Assembly: GCA_964586865.1 (NCBI GenBank)
Contig: CAZPJM010000135.1
Location: 1 to 12,984, forward strand
Direction of reading: 5' to 3'
Source: REDI01 sp964586865
Lineage (GTDB): Bacteria; Myxococcota_A; UBA796; GCA-2862545
DNA: 12,984 nucleotides
Part shown: positions 1-7,302 of the stretch, piece after piece
Position numbering within the stretch: position 1 is the stretch's first letter
Layout: each line of letters starts with the position of its first letter
Position numbers and translations under genes: made by a program
Notes under the pieces: model-generated
Seen by the model: only the letters and a program-made list of their open reading frames with translations
What the model was told of the DNA's origin: nothing
Databases searched by the model: none

Positions 1-49
1 ACGATATCGTTTCACGTGACTGGAGTTCAGACGTGTGCTCTTCCGATCT
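1..49. other. Untrimmed Illumina adapter and index (artefact)
   Basis: Bases 16-49 match the 34-base Illumina TruSeq read-2 adapter exactly, from GTGACTGGAGTTC to CTCTTCCGATCT. Bases 8-15 (CGTTTCAC) sit where the 8-base i7 index lies. Bases 1-7 (ACGATAT) match the end of the P7 primer, ACGAGAT, with one mismatch. This stretch is library construction sequence, not genome. Its three forward frames begin with the artefact peptides MTGVQTCALPI, MCSSDL and MLFRS, so any gene called with a start in this stretch has a false N-terminus. Confidence 0.97.
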
Positions 50-423
50 CGGTCGTGGGGATCCGCCGGGGCATGTCCGACCGGGACATGGAGCGGGTGC
101 TCGGCCCTTCCGAGGGGACCGGCTCGCCCTACTGCCGCACCGGCGAGCTGGCCCGGAGCTTCCGGGGCGGCAGCATCGTGGTGTGCCGCGCGGTCATCGG
201 CGGGGCCCGGCGCATCCAGGTCACCCGGGGGGCCACCGCCCACGCCGCGGATCTGCCCTTCGACCCCAAGATGCAGCTCTTCCAGCTCGACCGGGACCAG
301 CTCGAGGCCACCATCGGGGCGCCGAGCTCCCGGGGGGACGGCACCCGGTGGCGCTACGACCGGGGCACCGCCATCGTGGACTTCGCCGGTGGCCGCGTGC
401 GAAGCCTCCTGGTGGAGCTCTGA
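50..423 (+). CDS. C-terminal part of a small two-repeat protein, SmpA/BamE-like pattern (5' truncated)
   Basis: The visible part is 123 residues from the first whole genomic codon at 52. The true start was lost where the contig runs into adapter. Two similar units are visible. Residues 3-20 contain GIRRGMSDRDMERVLGPS, and residues 79-92 contain LDRDQLEATIGAPS, followed by a W-R-Y/D-x-G strand pattern. 'GM-(S/T)-x-x-E-V-x-x-LLG-x-P' followed by strands is the usual signature of SmpA/OmlA/BamE-type and BLIP-like folds, which are mostly envelope proteins. No signal peptide can be judged because the N-terminus is missing. ATG at 73 could be an internal start, but coding-like sequence continues upstream of it to the adapter, so truncation is more likely. 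The stop lies two bases before the next gene, so this belongs to the same operon. The fold is suggested by pattern only. Confidence 0.6.
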
Positions 424-425
424 GG

Positions 426-794
426 GTGGGTCCTCCCCTCTTCGTGTACGGCACCCTCCAGTCCGGCGAGGAGCGGCATGGGCTGGTGGCGGGCCTGGCG
501 CGCCGCCCGGCCCGGACCCGGGGTCGGCTCTACCACCTCCCCGCCGGCTATCCGGGCCTGCTGCTCGACGGCGACGGCACCGTCCATGGCGAGCTCCTCG
601 ACCCCCCCGACGACCGCCTCCTGGGGCTCCTCGACCAGGTGGAGGGGGTGGACGAGGGCCTGTTCCGCCGCGTCCTGCGCCCGGTCTCGGTGGGCCTGCG
701 ACCCTACCGGGCCTGGGTCTACGAGCTGTGCACCCTCCCGCGGGGAGCCCGGCTGGTGGCCGATGGGCGCTGGCGGACCCGGAGGTGGCGGTGA
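426..794 (+). CDS. Gamma-glutamylcyclotransferase-like (AIG2/GGCT fold) protein
   Basis: 122 residues, the usual size for single-domain AIG2/GGACT-type proteins. FVYGTLQSG at residues 6-14 is the family's N-terminal substrate-binding loop (YGT/SL). TVHGELLD (52-59) is the central strand, and LLDQVEGVDEGLFRR (68-82) is the segment containing the catalytic acid. By analogy with human GGCT the general acid/base would be Glu73. Known members release 5-oxoproline from gamma-glutamyl amines or peptides; the substrate here cannot be read from sequence. The GTG at 426 is chosen because it lies directly before the conserved strand and two bases after the upstream stop. The end overlaps the start of the next gene (GTGA), implying translational coupling with a sigma-54 activator, an unusual partner for this enzyme. 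Confidence 0.85.
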   Translation: MGPPLFVYGTLQSGEERHGLVAGLARRPARTRGRLYHLPAGYPGLLLDGDGTVHGELLDPPDDRLLGLLDQVEGVDEGLFRRVLRPVSVGLRPYRAWVYELCTLPRGARLVADGRWRTRRWR

Positions 795-1801
795 GCGGAC
801 CCTTCTCGGCCCTCCTGGGCGCCTCCGACGAGGTGGTACGGGTCCGCGAGCAGGCCCGCCGGGTGGCCCCGACCCCCCTTCCCATCCTGGTCCGCGGCGA
901 GACCGGGACCGGCAAGGAGGTGCTGGCCCGAGGGGTGCACGAGGCCTCGGGGCGGCCCGGGCCCTTCGTGCCCGTCGACTGCGCGGCCCTCGCCCCGAGC
1001 CTGGTGGAGTCCGAGCTCTTCGGACACGTCCGCGGCGCCTTCACCGGCGCCCGGACCGACCGCCGGGGGCTGGTGGCCCACGCCGACGGCGGCACCCTCT
1101 TCCTGGACGAGGTCGCCGAGCTCTCCCTCGACCTCCAGACCCGGCTGCTGCGCCTGGTCCAGGAGGGCTCGTGGCGACCGGTGGGCTCGGAGACCCGGCG
1201 GACCGGCGACATCCGGATCGTGGCCGCCACCTGGCGCGATCTCCGCGACGAGGTCCGCGCCGGACGCTTCCGCGAGGACCTCTTCCACCGCCTGGCCGTG
1301 GTCGAGCTGGAGCTCCCGCCCCTCCGCCGTCGGGGGGCCGATCTGCTCGAGCTGGCCGCGCACTTCCTGGAGCTGGAGGCCCGCCAGGCCGGGCGCTCCC
1401 CGCCGCGCATGGCCCCCCGCCTCCGTCAGCACCTGGTCCGGCTCGCCTGGCCCGGCAATGTCCGGGAGCTCCGCCACGCCATGGCCTACCTGGCCGTGGT
1501 GCCCACCTCGGCCGAGGTCGACGTGGAGGACCTGCCCGCCCGACTGCGCCGGGTCGTCCAGCCTCCCCGCGAACCCGGAGGCCCGCCGGTCCGCACCGAC
1601 CTGCCCTACCTGGAGGCGCGGCGCGTGTGGCTCGACGCCTTCCAGCACCGCTACATCGCCGCCATCCTCGATGAGCACGACGGCAACGTCTCGGCCGCCG
1701 CCCGGGCCGCGGGCCTGGACCGCCGCACGATACAACGCGTGCGGGCCCGCCTGTTCGAGGCGCAGCGCGGCGAGGACCCCGACAGCGGCAGCCAGGGATA
1801 G
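791..1801 (+). CDS. Sigma-54-dependent transcriptional activator, AAA+ plus Fis-type HTH, no sensor domain
   Basis: 336 residues. The protein starts almost directly in the AAA+ domain, with no receiver, PAS, GAF or FHA domain, like PspF. Walker A is GETGTGKE (36-43), the sigma-54-contacting loop is GAFTGA (82-87), Walker B is GGTLFLDEV (100-108, D106/E107), the arginine-finger region is RFREDLFHRL (159-168), and PGNVREL is at 221-227. A Fis-like helix-turn-helix occupies about 295-321. Known members hydrolyse ATP to open sigma-54 promoters from upstream sites. One oddity is that the segment normally read as ATN(R/A)DL (sensor I region) is ATWRDL, with Trp148 in place of the conserved Asn. The GTG at 791 is chosen for its GGAGGT site at 781-786 and its GTGA overlap with the preceding gene. 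Without its own sensor it is probably controlled by expression or by a partner protein. Confidence 0.93.
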   Translation: MSGPFSALLGASDEVVRVREQARRVAPTPLPILVRGETGTGKEVLARGVHEASGRPGPFVPVDCAALAPSLVESELFGHVRGAFTGARTDRRGLVAHADGGTLFLDEVAELSLDLQTRLLRLVQEGSWRPVGSETRRTGDIRIVAATWRDLRDEVRAGRFREDLFHRLAVVELELPPLRRRGADLLELAAHFLELEARQAGRSPPRMAPRLRQHLVRLAWPGNVRELRHAMAYLAVVPTSAEVDVEDLPARLRRVVQPPREPGGPPVRTDLPYLEARRVWLDAFQHRYIAAILDEHDGNVSAAARAAGLDRRTIQRVRARLFEAQRGEDPDSGSQG

Positions 1802-1808
1802 GTCCGTC

Positions 1809-3152
<1,344 letters not shown>

Positions 3153-3186
3153 GCCGGGCGGACGGTCCCGACGGCGACGCTGCCGA

Positions 3187-3202
3187 GGCGCGTTGACGCG
3201 CC
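3187..3202. repeat. 7-bp inverted repeat overlapping the -35 element
   Basis: GGCGCGT (3187-3193) and ACGCGCC (3196-3202) are perfect reverse complements around a two-base centre. The dyad begins 34 bases after the stop of the FHA activator and covers the TTGACG hexamer of the predicted promoter. It may be a repressor operator. A rho-independent terminator is less likely because no T-run follows. Confidence 0.5.
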
Positions 3203-3222
3203 GGATGGGGCGGTGCTACGGT
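3193..3222 (+). promoter_or_regulatory. Predicted sigma-70-type promoter for the coiled-coil/TPR operon
   Basis: TTGACG (3193-3198), an 18-base spacer, then TACGGT (3217-3222). The -35 matches the consensus in 5 of 6 bases. The -10 keeps the T-A start and final T, typical of high-GC genomes. It lies in the only sizeable gap (109 bases) between the activator operon and the next gene, and would give a leader of about 30-35 bases before the ATG at 3262. Confidence 0.55.
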
Positions 3223-3223
3223 C

Positions 3224-3241
3224 CCCGGGCGCCCGCCCGGG
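3224..3241. repeat. 8-bp GC hairpin/palindrome in the 5' leader
   Basis: CCCGGGCG (3224-3231) and CGCCCGGG (3234-3241) are perfect reverse complements around CC. As RNA this could form a 7-bp stem with a GCCC loop at the very start of the predicted transcript, ending 11 bases before the GGAGG of the coiled-coil gene. It may stabilise the mRNA 5' end or act as an operator. No function is shown. Confidence 0.45.
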
Positions 3242-3261
3242 AGGGGGGCCGCGGAGGCCCG

Positions 3262-3612
3262 ATGTCGACCGATGCCGACCGACTGCACGCGATCCAGGGT
3301 GAGCTGGAGGAGGTCCTCGAGACCCGCCTGACCGAGCTCATGACCACCGTGAAGGCAGCACAGGCCGTCAACGCCCGGCTCGCGGCCACCCAGGCCGAGA
3401 TCCAGCGTCAGGAGCACCTCCGGACGGCCCTCGAGGCCGACCTGGAGCCCCTCGAGGCCCGCAGCGAGAGCCTGTCCAGCGACAACGACAAGCTCCAGGC
3501 CAAGGTCGAGCAGCTCAAGGCCAACATCCGCCAGATGCGCGCCCGCCGCCAGGAGCTGGTGGGCACGGCCAAGCAGCTCTCCGCCGAGGCCAAGCGTCAG
3601 GGCAAGGGGTAG
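3262..3612 (+). CDS. Small coiled-coil protein, function unknown
   Basis: 116 residues, almost wholly predicted coiled coil from about residue 5 to 110. Leu/Ala/Ile heptads alternate with Glu, Gln, Lys and Arg, and there is no Cys or Pro-rich break. There is no signal peptide or membrane segment, so it is probably cytoplasmic and oligomeric. The ATG at 3262 is chosen because GGAGG (3253-3257) sits four bases upstream. The open frame extends back to 3193, but that would run through the -35 element and leader hairpin. The gene is followed after six bases by the acidic TPR protein and is probably co-translated with it, suggesting that the two proteins interact. I do not recognise a named family; single-helix coiled coils of this size are too general for homology by eye. 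Confidence 0.85.
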   Translation: MSTDADRLHAIQGELEEVLETRLTELMTTVKAAQAVNARLAATQAEIQRQEHLRTALEADLEPLEARSESLSSDNDKLQAKVEQLKANIRQMRARRQELVGTAKQLSAEAKRQGKG

Positions 3613-3618
3613 GCCCCG

Positions 3619-5628
3619 GTGCATCTGGACGACGACCCCCTGTTCGAGGCCAGCGACACCCTGGCGGACACCCTCCTCGCCGCGCAGCGGGCCATCGAGG
3701 CCCTGGCCGCCGATGCCCTGCCCTTCGCAGCCCAGCTCCGGATCCACCGCGAGAGCACCCGGCGCGCCCGCGAGTGGATCCGCGAGCACGTCGACCTGAC
3801 GCCCCTGCCCGCGGCCCCCGGGCTCCACCCGTCCGGTCCGGTCCGCGACGAGCACACCGACGAGATCCTGCGCCGCACCCTCGAGCCCGACGAGGGCGAG
3901 CCCCTGGACGAGGGCCCCGAGGGCACCGCCGAGGACCTCCGCCCACCCACCGAGGAGACCGGCGAGGCCCCCGTCGACCCCGACGCGCTCGTGGCCTTCG
4001 ACGACGCCCTCCCCGAGGACGACGAGCCCACCCTCACCCTCCGCGGTGCCGACAACCCGGGCCTCGGGACCGGGGACGGCACCGAGCACGGCCACGGCCT
4101 GGTGGAGATGGACGACGACTCGAGCGAGGGGCTGGTCGAGATCGACGACGCCGAGCTCTCGGCCCTCATCGCCGATGACGGGGCCGACGACCTGGACGAC
4201 CTGGACGACCTGGACGGGGGCGCCCTCGCCCTGGAGGACGCCGAGCTGGACAGCGACATGGGCGTCCTCGAGCTGGGCGGTGACGAGGACGTGACCTCGG
4301 CGCTGTCTGGCGACCTCTCCAATGTGGACGATCTCGTCTCCTTCGACAGCGACTCCGAGCACGACGACGATCTCGTCACCCTGGGCGGCGACGACGGCGA
4401 TCTGGTCACCCTCGGCGGCGACGACGACCTGGTCAGCTACACCGAGGACCTGGAGGGCGACGAGACCCTCGAGCACTTCGAGGACGACCCCACCCCGGCC
4501 ACCCCCCAGAGCGGAACCGGGGGGGACGCCACCGAGCAGACGCTGGTGACCGACCTGGAGAGCCTGGTCCAGCTCCAGGACCTGCTGGAGCAGGAGGACG
4601 CCGCCCTCGCCGAGGACGACGAGGAGAAGGAGCCCCCCCGGGGGCCCGGCGCGCCGCGGGCCCGCACGACCCTGACCGAGGAGGACCTGGGCCGGCTCGG
4701 CTTCACCTCGCCCGAGGAGCTCGTCGCCCCCGAGGGCTCGGACGCCGACCCCAACTCGGACACGGGAAGCAAGCCCCGGATTCGTCTCAACACGCCCTCC
4801 GACCACGGGGTGCGGCTCGCCGACCCCGGCCGGGGCACGCCGGCGGCGGTCCAGACGCGCACCAGCGGCGGGGCCAGCGCCCGGCTCTCCATCCCCACCA
4901 TCCGCGACGGCGGGGAGCGGGGGCCGTCCACGCGCCCGAGCGCCGCGGCCATCCGTATCGACCCCGAGGGCGGCGGTGCGGTGGTGGACAGCGAAGAGGA
5001 CGCGCCCCTGGCCCTGGGCGAGGCCGATGATGGCTGGGACGAGGAGGGCAGCGGCCTGAGCCTGGGGGTGGAGGAGTACGAGCTCGTGGACGAGGACGAG
5101 GTCGAGGAACTCCCCGAGATCGAGCCGGAGCCCGCGCCGCCTCCCCCCATGCCCGAGCTCTCCGGCGACGAGGCGGTCCAGCTCCTCCGCCGGGCCCACG
5201 CCGCCGCCGAGCAAGGCGACCTCCAGTCCGCCGCCCAGCTCTTCTCCGATGTCCTGGACTTCGACCCCGACAACGTGGAGGCCGCCCTCGGCCGCGGCCG
5301 CGTCTACCTGGACCTGGGCGACTATGCGCGGGCCATGAGCGACTTCACCGTCGCCGAGGACCTCCGCCCCGAGGACGCCGAGACCAACTCGGCCATCGGC
5401 GAGCTCTACTACGCGCGCAAGGACTACGGGCGGGCCATCGAGTACTTCAATAAGGCCCTGGACGCGGACGCCGGGCACGCCATGGCCTGGTTCCGCCGCG
5501 GCATCGCCCACTACTACCGCAAGGACTACGCCCAGGCCTACGACGACCTGGTCAAGGCCCAGAAGCTCGACGACAACATCCGGAACATCCGGACCTACAT
5601 CGGCATGGTCAAGAAGAAGCGCCGGTAG
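3619..5628 (+). CDS. Large acidic low-complexity protein with C-terminal TPR domain
   Basis: 669 residues from GTG 3619; no ATG or closer start exists and the spacing to the previous stop is six bases. Residues 1-60 look helical. Residues about 75-340 are very rich in Asp and Glu and repetitive, with DDLDDLDDLDG (190-200) and two DLVTLGGDD copies (251-259, 261-269). Residues about 340-455 are Arg/Pro/Gly/Ser-rich and basic. Another acidic stretch runs to about 505 and ends in EPEPAPPPP. Residues about 516-651 form four TPRs, with GDLQSAAQLF, GDYARAMSDF, KDYGRAIEYF and KDYAQAYDDL at the turns. The protein ends in KKKRR. There is no signal peptide, so it is probably a cytoplasmic scaffold with a TPR binding head and a long, disordered, negatively charged tail. 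The coiled-coil partner is upstream. Function is unknown. Confidence 0.9.
   Translation: MHLDDDPLFEASDTLADTLLAAQRAIEALAADALPFAAQLRIHRESTRRAREWIREHVDLTPLPAAPGLHPSGPVRDEHTDEILRRTLEPDEGEPLDEGPEGTAEDLRPPTEETGEAPVDPDALVAFDDALPEDDEPTLTLRGADNPGLGTGDGTEHGHGLVEMDDDSSEGLVEIDDAELSALIADDGADDLDDLDDLDGGALALEDAELDSDMGVLELGGDEDVTSALSGDLSNVDDLVSFDSDSEHDDDLVTLGGDDGDLVTLGGDDDLVSYTEDLEGDETLEHFEDDPTPATPQSGTGGDATEQTLVTDLESLVQLQDLLEQEDAALAEDDEEKEPPRGPGAPRARTTLTEEDLGRLGFTSPEELVAPEGSDADPNSDTGSKPRIRLNTPSDHGVRLADPGRGTPAAVQTRTSGGASARLSIPTIRDGGERGPSTRPSAAAIRIDPEGGGAVVDSEEDAPLALGEADDGWDEEGSGLSLGVEEYELVDEDEVEELPEIEPEPAPPPPMPELSGDEAVQLLRRAHAAAEQGDLQSAAQLFSDVLDFDPDNVEAALGRGRVYLDLGDYARAMSDFTVAEDLRPEDAETNSAIGELYYARKDYGRAIEYFNKALDADAGHAMAWFRRGIAHYYRKDYAQAYDDLVKAQKLDDNIRNIRTYIGMVKKKRR
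4186..4216 (+). repeat. 9-bp in-frame tandem repeat (GACGACCTG, about 3.4 copies)
   Basis: Three perfect copies of GACGACCTG at 4186-4194, 4195-4203 and 4204-4212, with a partial fourth (GACG). They encode repeated Asp-Asp-Leu in the acidic region. The unit is a multiple of three, so a slip would change length without breaking the frame. Confidence 0.8.
4369..4440 (+). repeat. Degenerate repeat encoding DLVTLGGDD-type units
   Basis: Consecutive units read DLVTLGGDDG, DLVTLGGDDD and then LVSY, with a related DDLVSF about 12 residues upstream. The first two units are 30 bases long and differ mostly at third codon positions. They appear to be an internal duplication in the disordered acidic part of the TPR protein. 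Confidence 0.65.
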
Positions 5629-5670
5629 GGATGGCCCGCCGGGGGGGCACGGACCGGTCGACCCCGCGAA

Positions 5671-5724
5671 GTGCGAAGTCCATTACGCACCGCAACCCGT
5701 GGCACGCGGTCATGGGCTTCGCAC
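5671..5724. repeat. Interleaved inverted repeat A (13-bp arms)
   Basis: GTGCGAAGTCCAT (5671-5683) is complementary to ATGGGCTTCGCAC (5712-5724) at 12 of 13 positions; the exception is a T opposite G, which would be a G-U pair in RNA. The arms are 28 bases apart, and the left arm of repeat B lies between them. The left arm overlaps a tandem heptamer, GCGAAGT twice at 5666-5679. The centre lies about 100 bp upstream of the predicted sigma-54 start site, a normal position for an enhancer-type activator site. Confidence 0.75.
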
Positions 5725-5742
5725 CTGGGCCGCGTGCCACGG
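5697..5742. repeat. Interleaved inverted repeat B (perfect 13-bp arms)
   Basis: CCGTGGCACGCGG (5697-5709) and CCGCGTGCCACGG (5730-5742) are perfect reverse complements, 20 bases apart. The right arm of repeat A lies within the interval, so the order is A-B-A'-B'. The centre is about 78 bp upstream of the predicted sigma-54 start. A terminator for the upstream TPR gene is possible, but no T-run follows and the stop codon is about 70 bp away. A binding site for a dimeric Fis-type activator fits better. Confidence 0.8.
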
Positions 5743-5771
5743 TCGAACCTCCTTTATGCGCCTCATGACAC

Positions 5772-5787
5772 TGGCATGACCGTTGCA
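5772..5787 (+). promoter_or_regulatory. Sigma-54 (-24/-12) promoter
   Basis: TGGCATGACCGTTGCA matches the sigma-54 consensus TGGCAYG-N4-TTGCW at every fixed position. The invariant GG is at 5773-5774 and the GC at 5785-5786, separated by exactly ten bases as required. The predicted start is near 5798, 14 bases before the GGAGG (5812-5816) and 25 before the ATG of the 57-residue gene. Sigma-54 promoters need an AAA+ activator bound upstream. Two such activators are encoded earlier in this window, and two dyads lie at about -56 to -127. Confidence 0.88.
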
Positions 5788-5822
5788 TCCCCGTCTCTCC
5801 CACCGCCCGACGGAGGCCCACG

Positions 5823-5996
5823 ATGCTCGCGACCCACACCCACGAGCTGCTGCGCCATCGCAACCGCACCCTCGCCAAGAGCTTCTACCGCCAGCTCAAG
5901 TCCGAGGGCTTCTCCCACGAGCAGATCATCGAGCTCTCGGCGGCGCTGCTCGACCTGGTCAACCGGGACATGCGCGAGGAGCCCAGCTCCTCCTGA
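5823..5996 (+). CDS. 57-residue helical protein under a sigma-54 promoter, unknown function
   Basis: 57 residues from ATG 5823, with GGAGG at 5812-5816 six bases upstream. Nearly every codon ends in G or C (CAT at residue 12 is the exception), matching the long genes here and supporting real coding. The sequence is basic at the front (LLRHRNRTLAKSFYRQLK, 9-26) and then reads EGFSHEQIIELSAALLDLV (28-46), which looks like two or three amphipathic helices, possibly a minimal helix-turn-helix or a protein-binding bundle. It ends EEPSSS. There is no signal peptide, membrane segment or cysteine. It stands alone between its own sigma-54 promoter and a terminator-like hairpin, so it is probably a single-gene unit switched by an activator. 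No named family is recognised. Confidence 0.82.
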   Translation: MLATHTHELLRHRNRTLAKSFYRQLKSEGFSHEQIIELSAALLDLVNRDMREEPSSS

Positions 5997-6023
5997 GCCG
6001 GTCGTCCGGTCGATTCTCCGGTG

Positions 6024-6049
6024 CGAGCCTGCCCCTCCGGGCGGGCTCG
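6024..6049 (+). terminator. Terminator-like hairpin after the 57-residue gene
   Basis: CGAGCCTGCCC (6024-6034) pairs with GGGCGGGCTCG (6039-6049), an 11-bp stem with one G-U pair and a CTCC loop. It begins 28 bases after the stop. It lacks a strong T-run, which is common in very GC-rich genomes, so termination efficiency is uncertain. Confidence 0.5.
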
Positions 6050-6134
6050 TCGTGATCGGGGACCCGCTCCACGGACCGCCTCGCCCCTCCGGGCCCCATG
6101 CAGTAGGCTCCCCTCCACCCCCGGGAGAGCCGGC

Positions 6135-7301
6135 ATGAGTGACCTCGACACCTACGCCCGCGCGGGCATCGAAGCCGTCAACGAGCAGAAGTTCGACCTC
6201 GCCATCGAGAACTTCCAGAAGGCCCTGGCCATCGACCCGGATCGGCCGGATCTGAACAATGCCCTCGGCATGGCCTACATGAACCGGGGCGAGGTGGTCT
6301 CGGCGGTGCCCCACCTCGAGCGGGCCATCACCCTGGCCGAGCCCTACGACGCCCCCGAGCACCAGGACATGAAGCGGCACTTCGAGACCGCCCTGGCCAC
6401 GGCGTACACGGTGCTCGACCGCATCCAGGACGCCCGCCGGGTCTTCGAAGGGGCGGCCCGACGCTGGCCCGGCGACCTCGAGACCCGCATGCAGCTCGGC
6501 TCGCTCCTGGTCAGCGCCTGCATGCCGCGCGAGGGGCAGGCCGTCTACCGCGAGATCGTCGAGGACGAGCGGTTCGAGGACGAGATCCGCGAAGCGGCCG
6601 ACGCCCTCTCCGGGGCCATCGACGCCTTCCTCGACGACGAGAACCTCCAGGCCTCGGTCTTCCTCGAGGCCCACGCCGAGAGCTACGACACCTTCTTCGC
6701 CCAGCACACCCACGAGCTGGTCGACAAGGGCTTCATCGCCGAGGCGGCCCGGATGGTGCGGGGCGAGGACGGCGAGCCCAAGCCCATGCTCCCGGAAGGC
6801 GCGCGCCCGTGGGCCTTCGAGCGGATCGATCTGGTCGAGCCCGGCGAGAACAACGTGGCCAAGGTCGGCGATGAGCGGGACCCGCTCATCGTGGCGGTCA
6901 ACGGGCTGGAGCCCCTGGCCCAGGTGCCGGTGGCGCTCCCCTGGGAGGGTCACCCCTTCGAGGTCTTCGTGAGCAGCCGCTGCCCCTGGCACTGGCTCAC
7001 CATCGCCATCCAGCTCCGGGACCCGCGCGATCCGGACGGCCTCGTCGAGGCCGTCGACGAGACGGTGGGGGCCTGGTACCTGGCCGGCTACAATGGGGAC
7101 TTCGGCGAGGCCGACAAGGGCCGCTTCCACTTCGCCACCGCGCCGGACTTCATCGGGGACCGGGCCATCGCCTACACCGTCGACCTGGGCCGGACCCGCT
7201 TCGAGGCCATCTCCGACCTGCTGAAGCGCCTGACCATCCTGCACGACCGCGTGCCCCTGCAGCGCGTCCTCTTCGGGCAGGGCCGCCTCCCGGACGCCTG
7301 A
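6135..7301 (+). CDS. TPR protein with unassigned C-terminal domain
   Basis: 388 residues from ATG 6135, preceded by GGGAGAG six bases upstream. Residues about 4-145 contain TPR-like helix pairs: EQKFDLAIENFQKALAIDP (17-35), NNALGMAYMNRGEVVSAVPHL (41-61), ALATAYTVLDRIQDARRVFEGA (86-107) and LGSLLVSACMPREGQAVYREI (121-141). Residues about 145-210 are helical. Residues about 225-375 are mixed strand and helix, with VALPWEGHPFEVFVSSRCPWHWLTIAIQL (266-294) and RFHFATAPDFIGDRAIAYTVDLGRTRFEAI (330-359); I do not recognise this domain. There is no signal peptide, so it is probably cytoplasmic. The amidotransferase gene starts one base after its stop, implying co-translation. The upstream gap holds only a weak TAGGCT -10-like element at 6104-6109. 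Confidence 0.9.
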   Translation: MSDLDTYARAGIEAVNEQKFDLAIENFQKALAIDPDRPDLNNALGMAYMNRGEVVSAVPHLERAITLAEPYDAPEHQDMKRHFETALATAYTVLDRIQDARRVFEGAARRWPGDLETRMQLGSLLVSACMPREGQAVYREIVEDERFEDEIREAADALSGAIDAFLDDENLQASVFLEAHAESYDTFFAQHTHELVDKGFIAEAARMVRGEDGEPKPMLPEGARPWAFERIDLVEPGENNVAKVGDERDPLIVAVNGLEPLAQVPVALPWEGHPFEVFVSSRCPWHWLTIAIQLRDPRDPDGLVEAVDETVGAWYLAGYNGDFGEADKGRFHFATAPDFIGDRAIAYTVDLGRTRFEAISDLLKRLTILHDRVPLQRVLFGQGRLPDA

Positions 7302-7302
7302 G

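Noticed and set aside
16..423. Full-length 135-residue protein starting MTGVQTC
   Set aside because: The first 11 residues are translated adapter, and the real N-terminus is missing.
4186..4440. CRISPR-like or non-coding repeat array
   Set aside because: The repeats are short, in-frame and degenerate at third positions, so they are protein low-complexity repeats.
5700..5715. Second sigma-54 promoter beginning TGGCACG inside repeat B
   Set aside because: The -24 half is good, but the position ten bases later reads TG rather than GC, and no TTGC follows.
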